From the NCBI RefSeq assembly GCF_014284175.1, contig NZ_JACOGA010000014.1, positions 59,236-123,235 of the forward strand: 64,000 nt of DNA, in the 5' to 3' direction. Positions 32,714 to 42,439 of the stretch are shown here, piece by piece. Below the pieces are notes generated by a model. That model saw only the letters and a list, made by a program, of their open reading frames with translations, made no database searches and was not told the origin of the DNA. Numbering within the stretch: position 1 is the first letter of the stretch; each line of letters starts with the position of its first letter. This DNA is from Affinundibacterium flavidum (GTDB taxonomy: Bacteria > Pseudomonadota > Gammaproteobacteria > Burkholderiales > Burkholderiaceae_D). The position numbers and the translations under genes are program-made.

Positions 32714-32756
32714 CTTTGTGTGGAAATAGATCGCGTAAATTGGAATAGGTAAATTG

Positions 32757-32810
32757 GTCAAACTGAGTTGGTCAAACTAAGTCAAACTAAGTCAAACTGA
32801 GTCAAACAAG
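32757..32810 (+). repeat. 10-nt tandem repeat x5 between ispG and hisS
   Basis: The unit GTCAAACTRA occurs five times (32757-32766, then 32771-32810 without gaps; the last is GTCAAACAAG), with a 4-nt insertion after the first. It ends 27 bp before the hisS start. Confidence 0.92.
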
Positions 32811-32837
32811 AATTGAAAATGAATTGGAATTGCAGGA

Positions 32838-34199
32838 ATGTCCGAAAATAAAAAAGTAGAAAAAATCAGTGGTATTAAGGGGATGAATGACATTCTCCCC
32901 GAGCAAGCTGCGCTCTGGGAATTGTTTGAAAATACTGTGCAGTCAGTATTGAAAAGCTACGGCTTTCAACAAATGCGTACACCTATCGTTGAAGCTACGC
33001 CACTGTTTGCGCGTGGCTTAGGGGCTGTCACTGATATCGTTGAGAAAGAAATGTATTCTTTCGAAGATTCTATGAATGGCGATAAGCTGACGTTACGCCC
33101 AGAAAACACTGCGGGTATCGTACGGGCAGTGCTTGAGCATAATTTAACTTATGATGGTCCTAAGCGAGTTTGGTACAACGGCCCGATGTTCCGTCATGAA
33201 AAACCACAGCGTGGTCGTTATCGCCAATTTCATCAAGTTGGCGCGGAAGCTTTGGGATTCGCAGGGCCAGATATTGACGCTGAATTGATCGTAATGTGTC
33301 AGCGCCTGTGGGATGATCTCGGCTTACAAAATATCCGTTTGGAACTCAATTCTATTGGTGATGCGGAAGAGCGTAATCGTCACCGAGCAGATTTGATTAG
33401 CTATTTTGAGCAGCATAAAGATTTATTGGACGCGGAAGCGCAGCGTCGTTTGTATTCAAATCCTTTGCGGATTCTTGATACGAAGAATCCGGCTTTACAG
33501 GAAATCGTTAACAGCGCACCTAAACTTTTAGATTATTTGGGTGAGGAATCCTTAACGCATTTTGAAGGATTGCAGAAAATTCTTCGTCACAACAGTATTC
33601 CATTCACTATCAATCCACGTCTGGTACGCGGCATGGATTATTACAATCGCACCGTGTTTGAATGGGTTACTGACGAACTCGGCTCGCAGGGTACGGTTTG
33701 CGGTGGTGGTCGTTACGATACTTTATTTACGCTGTTTGGCGGTAAACCCACGCCAGCATGTGGATTCGCAATGGGTGTTGAGCGTCTATTGGAATTAATG
33801 AAGGCGAACGGGGACGCTGATTTGAGTAGTAGTTGCGACGTTTATCTTGTGCATCAAGGTGAGCAAGCACAGATGCAATCTTTTGTTTTAGGTGAGCGTT
33901 TGCGTGATGCAGGCCTAGATGTTGTGTTACATTGCGCATCTGCTACGGGAGTCGGAAGTTTCAAATCGCAAATGAAAAAGGCAGACGCTAGTGGAGCGGC
34001 GTTTTCTGTCATCATTGGTGAGGATGAAGCTGTTGCCAATACAGTTACGGTAAAATCGATGCGCTCAGACGATTTTGAGAATAATCAAGTTAGTGTTCCA
34101 TTTGACACTGCAGTTGACTATTTAGTTGATCAAATTGTCGGGGCGGAACACGACGAATCCCAATGCGATAATCCTAATCATATTCACATTCATCATTAA
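32838..34199 (+). CDS. hisS: Histidyl-tRNA synthetase
   Basis: A 453-residue class II aminoacyl-tRNA synthetase. Motif 2 is in WYNGPMFRHEKPQRGRYRQF, the histidine A motif in LVRGMDYYNRTVFEW, motif 3 in GFAMGVERLLELM; an anticodon-binding domain follows. The end is unusual: after the normal end it continues with a short Cys/Asn-rich stretch ending NHIHIHH. Followed after 12 nt by the YfgM-like gene, as in E. coli. Confidence 0.97.
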   Translation: MSENKKVEKISGIKGMNDILPEQAALWELFENTVQSVLKSYGFQQMRTPIVEATPLFARGLGAVTDIVEKEMYSFEDSMNGDKLTLRPENTAGIVRAVLEHNLTYDGPKRVWYNGPMFRHEKPQRGRYRQFHQVGAEALGFAGPDIDAELIVMCQRLWDDLGLQNIRLELNSIGDAEERNRHRADLISYFEQHKDLLDAEAQRRLYSNPLRILDTKNPALQEIVNSAPKLLDYLGEESLTHFEGLQKILRHNSIPFTINPRLVRGMDYYNRTVFEWVTDELGSQGTVCGGGRYDTLFTLFGGKPTPACGFAMGVERLLELMKANGDADLSSSCDVYLVHQGEQAQMQSFVLGERLRDAGLDVVLHCASATGVGSFKSQMKKADASGAAFSVIIGEDEAVANTVTVKSMRSDDFENNQVSVPFDTAVDYLVDQIVGAEHDESQCDNPNHIHIHH

Positions 34200-34211
34200 A
34201 ATTAATTAAAA

Positions 34212-34880
34212 ATGGCATACGATCTCGAAGAGCAAGAACAAATAGACACCCTCAAAGCTTGGTGGAAGCAATATGGTAATTTGGTTACCTGGTTGTTGAT
34301 CGCAGGTTTATCCTCTTTTGCAGGGTGGACTGCATGGACTAATTATCAGTACGGTCAAGCGGCGCAAGCATCCGCGATTTATGACGAATTGCAGCGCGCG
34401 GCGAGTTTGAAAGACAACGCAAAAGTGCAGGGCGCAGCTAGTAATTTAGTGGAAAAATATAGCCGCACATCTTACGCAACGATGGCTGCCTTAGCTGCGG
34501 CAAAAAGTGCGTTCGATGCAAATGATTTGAAATCTGCAAAAGTGCAATTGAATTGGGTCGTGGACCACGGTCAAAGCAAAGAATTTCAAGCAATCGCTAA
34601 ATTACGTCTGGCTTCGATATTGTTGGATGAAAAAAATTATGACGAGGCATTAAAAGTGCTGAACGGTGATTTTTCTGCTGAGTTCGAAGCCGATGTTTTA
34701 GATCGTAAAGCTGACGTATTCGTTGCGCAAAACAAGATTAAAGAAGCACGTGAAACGTATAAGTCCGCACTCGATAAAATGGGTGAGAAGCACGCCGGAA
34801 GACAGTTGGTGCAAATCAAGCTGGATGCACTGGGTGGCGCGATTGAAGCGAAAGTAGCTGTTACTTCTGAAAAAAAATAA
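34212..34880 (+). CDS. YfgM-like TPR ancillary translocon protein
   Basis: A 222-residue protein with a cytoplasmic N-terminus (MAYDLEEQEQIDTLKAWWK), one membrane helix (about 22-42) and a periplasmic TPR-like domain. This is the topology of YfgM, which in E. coli works with PpiD at the SecYEG translocon; ppiD is also in this window. It lies between hisS and bamB, the conserved place. Confidence 0.9.
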   Translation: MAYDLEEQEQIDTLKAWWKQYGNLVTWLLIAGLSSFAGWTAWTNYQYGQAAQASAIYDELQRAASLKDNAKVQGAASNLVEKYSRTSYATMAALAAAKSAFDANDLKSAKVQLNWVVDHGQSKEFQAIAKLRLASILLDEKNYDEALKVLNGDFSAEFEADVLDRKADVFVAQNKIKEARETYKSALDKMGEKHAGRQLVQIKLDALGGAIEAKVAVTSEKK

Positions 34881-34881
34881 T

Positions 34882-36048
34882 ATGAAATTAACTATGTTTT
34901 CACGCGGTCTATTGGTGTCCTTCATAAGCGTAGGCTTGTTGAGCGCCTGTTCTAGTTTGTCTTGGATGAATCCCTTCGCTAAAGAAGATACTAAGAACGC
35001 ACCTGCCGTGCTTCAAAACTTTACAGCCAGCATGTCAGTAAAAAATGCATGGACAATTAATTTGGGAACCGCTGGAGATTATTTTTTCAGTCCTGCCATT
35101 GTTGGCTCTGATGTTTATGCGGCCAGTGCGGATGGTACCGTCGTTAAAATTAATAGCCTTACAGGACAAGTTGCCTGGAAATCTAAAGCGGAATTGCCTT
35201 TGACGGCGGGCGTAGGCGCCAATGCAAAGGCGGTTGCTGTTGCAGGCGAAAAAGGTGTTTTATTTGTATTTGATGATCAGGGGAAATTCCGTTGGAAGGC
35301 TCAGGCGAGTAGTGAGATCCTGTCGGCACCTGCTGTAGCTGAAGGCGTCGTTGTCGTTCATAGTATAGATAACCGTATCTCCGCTTTTGATATCGAAACA
35401 GGCGCTCTGAAGTGGATGGTTGAGCGGCCTTTACCAGTGCTTACTTTGCGCATGGTGACAGGTATTACTATCAAAGATCAGCAAGCAATTATCTCAACCC
35501 CAGGCGGTAAATTGATTGACTTAGCGCTGCAAAATGGTGGCTTGCGTTGGGAGGCGACAGTTGCTGAAGCAAAGGGCGCAACTGAGCTTGAGCGGATTGT
35601 CGATATGTCTGGTGCGCCGGCTTTGGTCGGTAACACAACTTGTGCTGCTAGTTATCAAGGGCGCGTGGCTTGTTTTGATGTGAGTAATGGTGCATTAAAA
35701 TGGGCAAAAAATATTTCTAGTGAAGTAGGCGTTGCTGCAGATGAGCGTTTTGCTTTTGCTGCGGACAATATTGGTGGCGTATTTGCTTACGACATCAATG
35801 GCGGTGCTACTGCCTGGAAAAACGATAAACTGACCAACCGTGGACTGTCCACGCCAACCTCATTTGGACGTTCGGTTGTCATCGGTGATCGTTTCGGCTT
35901 TTTGCATTTCCTTTCAAGAGAAGATGGTTCTTTCCTGGCGCGTATGCCGACGGATGGAAGTAAGATTATGTCTGCCCCGGCTGTAGTCGGTAATAGCCTG
36001 ATAGTACAAACTAAATCAGGTGCTGTTGTCGCATTTGCGACGGAATAA
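34882..36048 (+). CDS. bamB: Outer-membrane assembly lipoprotein BamB
   Basis: A 388-residue lipoprotein with lipobox LLSAC (cysteine near 23) and about eight PQQ-like beta-propeller blades (for example ADGTVVKINSLTGQVAWK, GRVACFDVSNGALKW). BamB is part of the BAM complex that inserts outer-membrane proteins. It starts 1 nt after the YfgM-like gene and is followed 4 nt later by der. Confidence 0.95.
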   Translation: MKLTMFSRGLLVSFISVGLLSACSSLSWMNPFAKEDTKNAPAVLQNFTASMSVKNAWTINLGTAGDYFFSPAIVGSDVYAASADGTVVKINSLTGQVAWKSKAELPLTAGVGANAKAVAVAGEKGVLFVFDDQGKFRWKAQASSEILSAPAVAEGVVVVHSIDNRISAFDIETGALKWMVERPLPVLTLRMVTGITIKDQQAIISTPGGKLIDLALQNGGLRWEATVAEAKGATELERIVDMSGAPALVGNTTCAASYQGRVACFDVSNGALKWAKNISSEVGVAADERFAFAADNIGGVFAYDINGGATAWKNDKLTNRGLSTPTSFGRSVVIGDRFGFLHFLSREDGSFLARMPTDGSKIMSAPAVVGNSLIVQTKSGAVVAFATE

Positions 36049-36052
36049 ATTA

Positions 36053-37396
36053 ATGAAACCAGTTATAGCTTTAATCGGTCGACCAAATGTCGGCAAGTCT
36101 ACTTTATTTAATCGCTTGACTCGCACACGCGATGCTTTGGTGGCCGATTTGCCAGGATTAACCCGTGATCGTCACTATGGTGAAGGGCGGGTCGGCGAAC
36201 GTCCATTTTTAGTGATTGATACTGGCGGTTTTGAGCCCGTTGCCAAAGAAGGCATCATGCATGAGATGGCGAAACAAACCAAGCAAGCGGTTGCTGAAGC
36301 CGATGTGGTTATTTTCCTGGTGGATGGGCGTCAAGGTCTGACACCACATGATAAGACAATTACTGACTTTTTGAGAAAGTCGGGTCGTTCCGTCATGTTG
36401 GTGGTGAATAAAGCAGAAGGCATGCGTTACACCAGTGTAGCGGCCGATTTTTATGAATTGGGCTTAGGTGATCCATATGTGATTTCATCGGCGCATGGCG
36501 ACGGTGTTACCGACTTGGTTGAAGAAGCTTTGAATATTGCTTACGCTTCGCGCCCGGATGAGCCTGAAGAAAATCTCGATGCTGCAAAAGGCATTAAGAT
36601 CGCCATCGTTGGTCGTCCTAATGTCGGTAAATCGACTTTGGTAAATACCTTGCTTGGTGAAGAGCGCGTCATTGCATTCGATATGCCTGGGACTACCCGT
36701 GATTCCATCGAAATACCTTTCGAGCGAGATGGCCAACAGTACACTTTAATTGACACGGCCGGCATTCGCCGTCGTGGCAAAGTTTTTGAGGCGATTGAGA
36801 AATTTTCGGTTGTGAAGACACTGCAATCCGTTTCAGAAGCCAATGTTGTGCTGTTGCTGTTAGATGCGCAGCAAGATATTTCTGAGCAAGATGCCCACAT
36901 TGCTGGTTTTATTTTGGAATCCGGTCGTGCACTGGTCGTTGGCGTGAATAAATGGGATGGTTTGCAAAGCGATAGACGCGATGAAATTAAGATGGATATT
37001 GAGCGCAAATTAAATTTCCTGACATTTGCGAAATTCCATTTTATTTCTGCTTTGAAGTCGACTGGAATTGCGCCGCTGATGAAATCTATCGATTCTGCCT
37101 ATGAAGCGGCGATGGCGAATTTATCGACACCAAAATTGACTCGCGCATTGATCGAAGCGGTTGAGCATCAGCAGCCCAAACGTAAAGGCTCGATTCGTCC
37201 TAAGATGCGTTATGCACATCAAGGTGGACAAAATCCACCAATTATTGTGATTCATGGCAATGCCTTGGATGCGATTGGTGATGTCTATAAGCGTTATTTA
37301 GAAAAGCATTTTAGAGAAACCTTTAATTTGACGGGAACACCATTACGTATAGAAATGCGCTCTGGTAAAAACCCATTTACCAAAGATTCGAAGTAA
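36053..37396 (+). CDS. der: Ribosome-assembly GTPase Der (EngA)
   Basis: A 447-residue protein with two tandem GTPase domains: G1 GRPNVGKST near residue 10 and again near 185 with matching DxxG (DTGG, DTAG) and NKxD motifs, then a KH-like C-terminal domain. Der is essential for 50S assembly. ATG 36053 is the standard start (MKPVIALIGRPNVG); a longer frame overlapping bamB is not needed. About 150 bp separate it from hfq. Confidence 0.97.
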   Translation: MKPVIALIGRPNVGKSTLFNRLTRTRDALVADLPGLTRDRHYGEGRVGERPFLVIDTGGFEPVAKEGIMHEMAKQTKQAVAEADVVIFLVDGRQGLTPHDKTITDFLRKSGRSVMLVVNKAEGMRYTSVAADFYELGLGDPYVISSAHGDGVTDLVEEALNIAYASRPDEPEENLDAAKGIKIAIVGRPNVGKSTLVNTLLGEERVIAFDMPGTTRDSIEIPFERDGQQYTLIDTAGIRRRGKVFEAIEKFSVVKTLQSVSEANVVLLLLDAQQDISEQDAHIAGFILESGRALVVGVNKWDGLQSDRRDEIKMDIERKLNFLTFAKFHFISALKSTGIAPLMKSIDSAYEAAMANLSTPKLTRALIEAVEHQQPKRKGSIRPKMRYAHQGGQNPPIIVIHGNALDAIGDVYKRYLEKHFRETFNLTGTPLRIEMRSGKNPFTKDSK

Positions 37397-37544
37397 AAGC
37401 TTAAATATTGCAAACTAAGCTTCGCTTAAAGGCTTAGTAGTATTTTAAAAATTTGTTTCTCGTGGTATCTTAATTATCTTTTGGACACTTGTAATCTTGA
37501 AAGGTGTCCCCAACTCCTAATCACAACAACACAATGGAGCTGTT
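37397..37544 (+). other. der-hfq intergenic region with leader hairpin
   Basis: 148 bp. A weak CTAAGC/GCTTAG hairpin lies just after der. A second hairpin at about 37481-37509, GGACACTT with AAGGTGTCC (one bulge), lies in the hfq leader about 35 nt before the start, where Hfq autoregulation could act. This role is inferred only. Confidence 0.4.
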
Positions 37545-37781
37545 ATGAGCAATAAAGGGCAACTGTTACAAGACCCATTTTTGAATGCGTTAAGAAAAGA
37601 ACACATTCCTGTTTCAATTTACTTGGTCAATGGTATTAAATTACAAGGACATGTTGAATCATTTGATCAATATGTCGTTTTGTTGCGTAATACAGTGACA
37701 CAAATGGTTTATAAACATGCGATCTCGACCGTGGTGCCTGCTCGTGCAGTAAGTATCAACTCAGATGCAGAAGCAGAGTAA
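37545..37781 (+). CDS. hfq: RNA chaperone Hfq
   Basis: A 78-residue Sm-like protein. Sm1 (QDPFLNALRKEHIPVSIYLV) and Sm2 (YKHAISTVVP) are complete, with the proximal-face Q8-type residue and KH motif; the C-terminal tail is very short. Hfq hexamers pair small RNAs with mRNAs. The hfq-hflX-hflK-hflC order matches many proteobacteria. Confidence 0.98.
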   Translation: MSNKGQLLQDPFLNALRKEHIPVSIYLVNGIKLQGHVESFDQYVVLLRNTVTQMVYKHAISTVVPARAVSINSDAEAE

Positions 37782-37825
37782 TTATTGTTGAATTTCTTGA
37801 GTAATCGTTTTTCATACAGGTTCCT

Positions 37826-38947
37826 ATGCGCGCCGCACTAGTTGGCGTGGACTTCGGTAAAGGTGATTTTGCCGCAAGTTTAGACGAACTTTCTCAGCTC
37901 GCGTTATCAGCGGGAGCTGAGACCATCACAAGCATTGCATGTAAGCGATCTAGCCCTGATGCAGCCTTATTTATCGGCTCCGGTAAAGCGGATGAAATCT
38001 CACATGCTGTCATTGATCTTAATTTAGATCTTGTCATTTTTAATCACGCATTATCCCCGGCACAACAGCGAAATTTGGAGCGGCACCTCAAAATTCGTGT
38101 CGTTGACAGAACTAGTTTAATTCTCGATATTTTTGCTCAACGTGCTAAAAGTCACGAAGGTAAAGTTCAGGTTGAGCTGGCTCAACTACAGCATTTGGCC
38201 ACACGATTAGTACGCGGTTGGACGCATCTAGAGCGACAAAAGGGTGGTATTGGCTTGCGTGGTCCCGGTGAAACGCAGTTGGAAACTGATCGTCGTTTGC
38301 TTGGCGAGCGTGTCAAAATGCTCAAGGCAAAGATGGAAAAGTTGCACAAGCAACGCGAGACCCAGCGCCGTTCGCGAGGACGAAGCAATACATTCACAGT
38401 ATCTTTAGTCGGTTACACAAATGCGGGTAAGTCAACCCTGTTTAATACTTTGACTAAAGCCGGAACTTACGCTGCAAATCAGCTTTTTGCTACGCTCGAT
38501 ACAACTTCGCGTCGCCTCTATCTCGAAGGTGCCGGAAATATCGTCGTTTCTGATACGGTCGGTTTTATCCGTGATTTACCGCATCAATTGGTGGCTTCTT
38601 TTCGCGCCACACTGGAAGAAACGATTCATGCAGATTTATTATTGCATGTGGTCGATGGTGGTAGTGCAGTCAGGAATGATCAGATTGAGCAGGTGAACCA
38701 TGTCTTAAAGGAAATCGGCGCTGATCATATTCCGCAATTGTTGGTATGGAATAAGATTGATCAAGCGGACCTCTTACCTGCGATAGAGCGCGATGAATAT
38801 GGTAAAATTAACAGAGTTTTCGTTAGTGCAAAAAATGGCCAGGGTATCGATTTGTTGCGTGATGCGATCGTAGAATTAATGCAAAAAACGCAGGTCAGTT
38901 CTGAATTGAGTGCTGAAATAGGCGCTGAACTTTTGTCTGAAGAATGA
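37826..38947 (+). CDS. hflX: Ribosome-rescue GTPase HflX
   Basis: A 373-residue protein with the HflX N-terminal domain, GIGLRGPGETQLETDRR linker signature, and a G domain with GYTNAGKST, DTVGFI and NKID. HflX splits stalled 70S ribosomes, notably in heat shock. It is slightly shorter than E. coli HflX (426) through a reduced C-terminus, as usual in beta-proteobacteria. 44 bp after hfq. Confidence 0.96.
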   Translation: MRAALVGVDFGKGDFAASLDELSQLALSAGAETITSIACKRSSPDAALFIGSGKADEISHAVIDLNLDLVIFNHALSPAQQRNLERHLKIRVVDRTSLILDIFAQRAKSHEGKVQVELAQLQHLATRLVRGWTHLERQKGGIGLRGPGETQLETDRRLLGERVKMLKAKMEKLHKQRETQRRSRGRSNTFTVSLVGYTNAGKSTLFNTLTKAGTYAANQLFATLDTTSRRLYLEGAGNIVVSDTVGFIRDLPHQLVASFRATLEETIHADLLLHVVDGGSAVRNDQIEQVNHVLKEIGADHIPQLLVWNKIDQADLLPAIERDEYGKINRVFVSAKNGQGIDLLRDAIVELMQKTQVSSELSAEIGAELLSEE

Positions 38948-39012
38948 GACTTCGGTTTATTTTTCTTTTGTTTTATTTGAGTAAATTTAATAATTTATCG
39001 GGTAAGTAACGC

Positions 39013-40260
39013 ATGCGAATATCCTTCCTCAATCGCCTCAAGCCCTTACTGTCTTTGAATGATCCTCAATGGGGACGTGGTTCAAAAGACGATAAGCCAG
39101 GCGGTAAAAAGCCAGAAGATGGTCCTCCTGATTTAGATCAGTTGTGGCGTGACTTCAATCAATCAATCGCTCGCATATTTGGTAGGAATGGTGGTGGCGA
39201 TAGTGGTGGAAATACACCTAACGACTCGATGTTTGCCAAAATTGGTTTTGGTGTGATTGTTGCGGTGCTCGGATTTTTTTGGATGATCAGTGGATTTTTC
39301 ATTGTGCAAGAAGGCCAGACTGGCGTAATTACGACATTTGGAAAATATAGCTATCAAGCGAATTCCGGTTTTAACTGGCGCTGGCCAACGCCGATTCAGG
39401 CACATGAAATTGTGAATGTGCAACAGGTGCGTACAGTTGAGGTCGGCTATCGCAATAACGTCAAGAACAAGCAGCCTAAAGAAGCATTGATGTTGACGGA
39501 TGATGAAAATATTATCGATATTCAATTCGCGGTTCAGTACAAGCTGAAGGATGCGGCAAAATGGTTGTATAGCAATCGCGATCAAGAAGAGATGATACGT
39601 CAGGTTGCAGAGACTGCGATTCGTGAAATTGTCGGTCGTAGCAAAATGGATTTTGTCCTGTACGAGGGGCGCGAAAAAGTCGCATTGGACGTCAATGTAT
39701 TGATGCAGCAAGTACTTGATCGTTACGATTCTGGCGCTCAGATAACAAATGTGACGATGCAGGCCGTGCAGCCACCTGAGCAAGTTCAGGCGGCGTTCGA
39801 TGATGCTGTGAAAGCTGGCCAGGATAAAGAGCGTCAAAAGAATGAAGGTCAGGCATACGCCAATGACGTAATTCCTAAGGCGCGCGGTGAAGCATCACGT
39901 TTGTTGCAGGATGCTGAAGGTTATCGCTCTAAAGTGGTTGCGAATGCGGAAGGTAACGTAGCGCGCTTCAAACAAGTTTTGGTTGAATATCAAAAAGCGC
40001 CGGGCGTTACGCGTGATCGTATGTATCTCGAAACTATGCAACAGATTTTTTCCAGCACGACGAAGTTGATGATGGACACAAAGAGTGCAAATAACATGAT
40101 TTACTTGCCCCTAGATAAGCTGAATTCTCAAGGTGATGCAGCGAAATCCAGCGTGCCTGCTGCGGTGAGTACAATGCCGACCGAGACGATGTCCACAGTG
40201 GAAGTTCGGGGAACTAAAGATGGTCGCGCCCGCGATTCTCGTGATAGGGAGTCACGATAA
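39013..40260 (+). CDS. hflK: Membrane protease modulator HflK
   Basis: A 415-residue SPFH/band-7 protein: glycine-rich cytoplasmic N-terminus (about 1-75), a membrane helix (about 77-97, FGVIVAVLGFFWMISGFFIV), a periplasmic SPFH domain and a C-terminal coiled coil. With HflC it forms the cage around FtsH and controls its proteolysis. The stop overlaps the hflC ATG by 1 nt. Confidence 0.95.
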   Translation: MRISFLNRLKPLLSLNDPQWGRGSKDDKPGGKKPEDGPPDLDQLWRDFNQSIARIFGRNGGGDSGGNTPNDSMFAKIGFGVIVAVLGFFWMISGFFIVQEGQTGVITTFGKYSYQANSGFNWRWPTPIQAHEIVNVQQVRTVEVGYRNNVKNKQPKEALMLTDDENIIDIQFAVQYKLKDAAKWLYSNRDQEEMIRQVAETAIREIVGRSKMDFVLYEGREKVALDVNVLMQQVLDRYDSGAQITNVTMQAVQPPEQVQAAFDDAVKAGQDKERQKNEGQAYANDVIPKARGEASRLLQDAEGYRSKVVANAEGNVARFKQVLVEYQKAPGVTRDRMYLETMQQIFSSTTKLMMDTKSANNMIYLPLDKLNSQGDAAKSSVPAAVSTMPTETMSTVEVRGTKDGRARDSRDRESR

Positions 40261-41156
40261 TGAATAAATTTATTTCTTCTGTACTGGCGTTAATTATTGT
40301 TGGAATTGCCGCCTACTCAACCATTTTTGTGGTTGATCAAAGATCACATGCAATCGTGTTTGCACTGGGTGAAGTGAAATCAGTAATCAGTGAGCCTGGA
40401 TTGCATTTCAAATTGCCGCCACCATTCCAAAATGTGATGTTTTTGGATAAACGTATTTTGACGATAGAGTCTCCCGAAGCGGATCGTTTTATCACTGCAG
40501 AAAAGAAAAATATTTTGGTGGATACCTATGTGAAATGGCATATCACAGAACCAAAATTGTATTTTGTCAGTTTCAACGGTGAAGAAAGTCGTGCTCGTGA
40601 TCGTTTATCACAAATCGTAAAAGCTGCATTGAATGAAGAAATTACCAAGCGTTCAGTACGCGATGTGATTTCTGGTGAACGCGACAAAGTCATGCAAGCG
40701 ATCCGCAAAAAAGTGACAGACGAAGCGAAGCAAATCGGTGTTGAAATTGTCGACGTGCGTTTGCAACGGGTTGACTATGTTGAGCAGATCAATAATTCCG
40801 TTTATGAACGTATGAAAGCTGAGCGTAGTCGCGTAGCAAATGAATTACGTTCCACGGGCTTTGCTGATTCTGAAAAGATTCGTGCAGATGCAGATCGTCA
40901 ACGCATAGTGATTTTGGCGGAAGCGTATAAAGAAGCACAAACCGTCAGTGGTGCGGGTGATGCGGAAGCAGCGAAAATCTATTCGCAAGCTTTTAGTCAG
41001 AATGCGGAGTTCTACAAGTTCTACCGCAGTCTTGAAGCCTATCGTGCCAGCTTTAAGAACAAGAGTGATGTGATGGTGGTTGATCAAAACTCAGAATTCT
41101 TCAAATATTTTAAAGCGCCGGGAACCGGAACCGCCGGAGTTGCGCCGAAAAAATAA
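40260..41156 (+). CDS. hflC: Membrane protease modulator HflC
   Basis: A 298-residue SPFH protein with an N-terminal signal anchor (about 5-25, ISSVLALIIVGIAAYSTIFV), VVDQRSHAIVFALGEV, and a coiled-coil C-terminal half (RADADRQRIVILAEAYKEAQ). Partner of HflK, overlapping it by 1 nt. A terminator follows. Confidence 0.95.
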   Translation: MNKFISSVLALIIVGIAAYSTIFVVDQRSHAIVFALGEVKSVISEPGLHFKLPPPFQNVMFLDKRILTIESPEADRFITAEKKNILVDTYVKWHITEPKLYFVSFNGEESRARDRLSQIVKAALNEEITKRSVRDVISGERDKVMQAIRKKVTDEAKQIGVEIVDVRLQRVDYVEQINNSVYERMKAERSRVANELRSTGFADSEKIRADADRQRIVILAEAYKEAQTVSGAGDAEAAKIYSQAFSQNAEFYKFYRSLEAYRASFKNKSDVMVVDQNSEFFKYFKAPGTGTAGVAPKK

Positions 41157-41191
41157 TTCGTATTCGTATTTAAAAGTGGGTGTCGTTAGTT

Positions 41192-41230
41192 AGACTGCAT
41201 TTCATTTCGAATTGCAGTCTTTCTAGTTTT
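41192..41230 (+). terminator. Terminator after hflC
   Basis: AGACTGCA and TGCAGTCT (8 bp) close a 13-nt loop and are followed by TTCTAGTTTTT. It would end the hfq-hflXKC unit. Confidence 0.65.
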
Positions 41231-41281
41231 TGCCTGATCTATTAATGTTTGCAGTATTGTTATTACTGAAGATTGTTTCTT

Positions 41282-42433
41282 ATGCCAAATTGGCTACTCC
41301 CAGAAAACATTGCTGACGTCTTGCCTTCGGAAGCACGTAAGATAGAAGAGCTACGTCGCGTTTTATTAGATAATTTCCGTTGCTATGGCTATGAATTAGT
41401 CATGCCGCCTATGCTTGAGTACATTGAGTCTTTGTTGACTGGTGCCGGGCAAGATATGGATTTGCGCACCTTTAAATTAGTCGACCAAATTTCTGGACGC
41501 ACCATGGGTGTGCGTGCAGATATGACGACGCAGGTAGCGCGGATTGATGCCCATTTGCTCAATCGCAAATCGGTGACTCGTTTGTGCTACGCGGGTAGTG
41601 TTTTGCATACCCGACCATCAGGTTTGCACGCGACGCGTGAGCCTTTGCAAATCGGTGGTGAAATTTATGGACATGCTGGTCTCGAGGCAGACGCTGAGAT
41701 TCAGGCGTTGATGCTGGCATCTTTAGCATTAGCGAATATCTCTGAAGTCCGTCTGGATCTATGTCACGTCGGTGTTCTGCGCGCATTGTTGAATAGTGAT
41801 GCTGCAGCTAAACGACATGAATCGCAATTATTTGCCTTGTTGGAAGCAAAAGATTTGCCAGCATTAAAAGAGTTGACGAAAGACTTTCAGCCTGAAGTTC
41901 GTCAAGCTTTATTGGATTTGCCAAATTTATATGGCGACAAGGCAATTATTCAAAAAGCGCGTGAAATTCTGCCCAAACTCGATGGGATTGCGATAGCATT
42001 GGATGAATTGGCCTATTTGGTCGATTTGGCGGGTAATGCCAAAGTGACTGTCGATTTAGCGGATTTGCGTGGCTATCACTATCACAGTGGTGTAATGTTC
42101 AATGCCTTTGTTCCAGGCTTGCCAAATGCGGTCGCACGCGGTGGTCGCTACGATCACGTGGGTGAGGCATTTGGACGTGCGCGCCCGGCAACTGGATTCT
42201 CGTTAGATTTGCGTGAATTGGCGCGCTTGATGCCTTCAGCAGAACGGAAAAATGCGATTTTGGCTCCATGGAGCTCGGATCCAGCACTGCGTCATAAAAT
42301 AAATGAATTACGCCAGGCGGGTGAAGTGGTGATACAAAATCTGCCAGGCCACGAGAATGAACAGGACGAATTTGAATGCACACGCATGGTCGAATTCGAT
42401 GGTAGTCAATGGATTTTAAAAACTGTAGGTTGA
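41282..42433 (+). CDS. hisZ: ATP phosphoribosyltransferase regulatory subunit HisZ
   Basis: A 383-residue HisRS-like protein starting at ATG 41282 (MPNWLLPENIADVLP). It keeps the class II core (for example GRTMGVRADMTTQVARID) but lacks an anticodon-binding domain and catalytic histidine-A loop, as HisZ does. It activates the short HisG in histidine synthesis. It stands in the usual Burkholderiales position between hflC and purA; purA follows by 6 nt. Confidence 0.94.
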   Translation: MPNWLLPENIADVLPSEARKIEELRRVLLDNFRCYGYELVMPPMLEYIESLLTGAGQDMDLRTFKLVDQISGRTMGVRADMTTQVARIDAHLLNRKSVTRLCYAGSVLHTRPSGLHATREPLQIGGEIYGHAGLEADAEIQALMLASLALANISEVRLDLCHVGVLRALLNSDAAAKRHESQLFALLEAKDLPALKELTKDFQPEVRQALLDLPNLYGDKAIIQKAREILPKLDGIAIALDELAYLVDLAGNAKVTVDLADLRGYHYHSGVMFNAFVPGLPNAVARGGRYDHVGEAFGRARPATGFSLDLRELARLMPSAERKNAILAPWSSDPALRHKINELRQAGEVVIQNLPGHENEQDEFECTRMVEFDGSQWILKTVG

Positions 42434-42439
42434 TGAGCG

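Noticed and set aside
32757..32810. CRISPR-like array
   Set aside because: The 10-nt units are contiguous without spacers and no cas genes are in the window. The same applies to all other tandem repeats listed.
39163..39837. Open frame of 224 codons on the minus strand inside hflK
   Set aside because: It lies wholly opposite a well-supported gene, has no ribosome binding site or recognisable family, and is rich in His/Ile/Leu as expected from the reverse strand of coding sequence.
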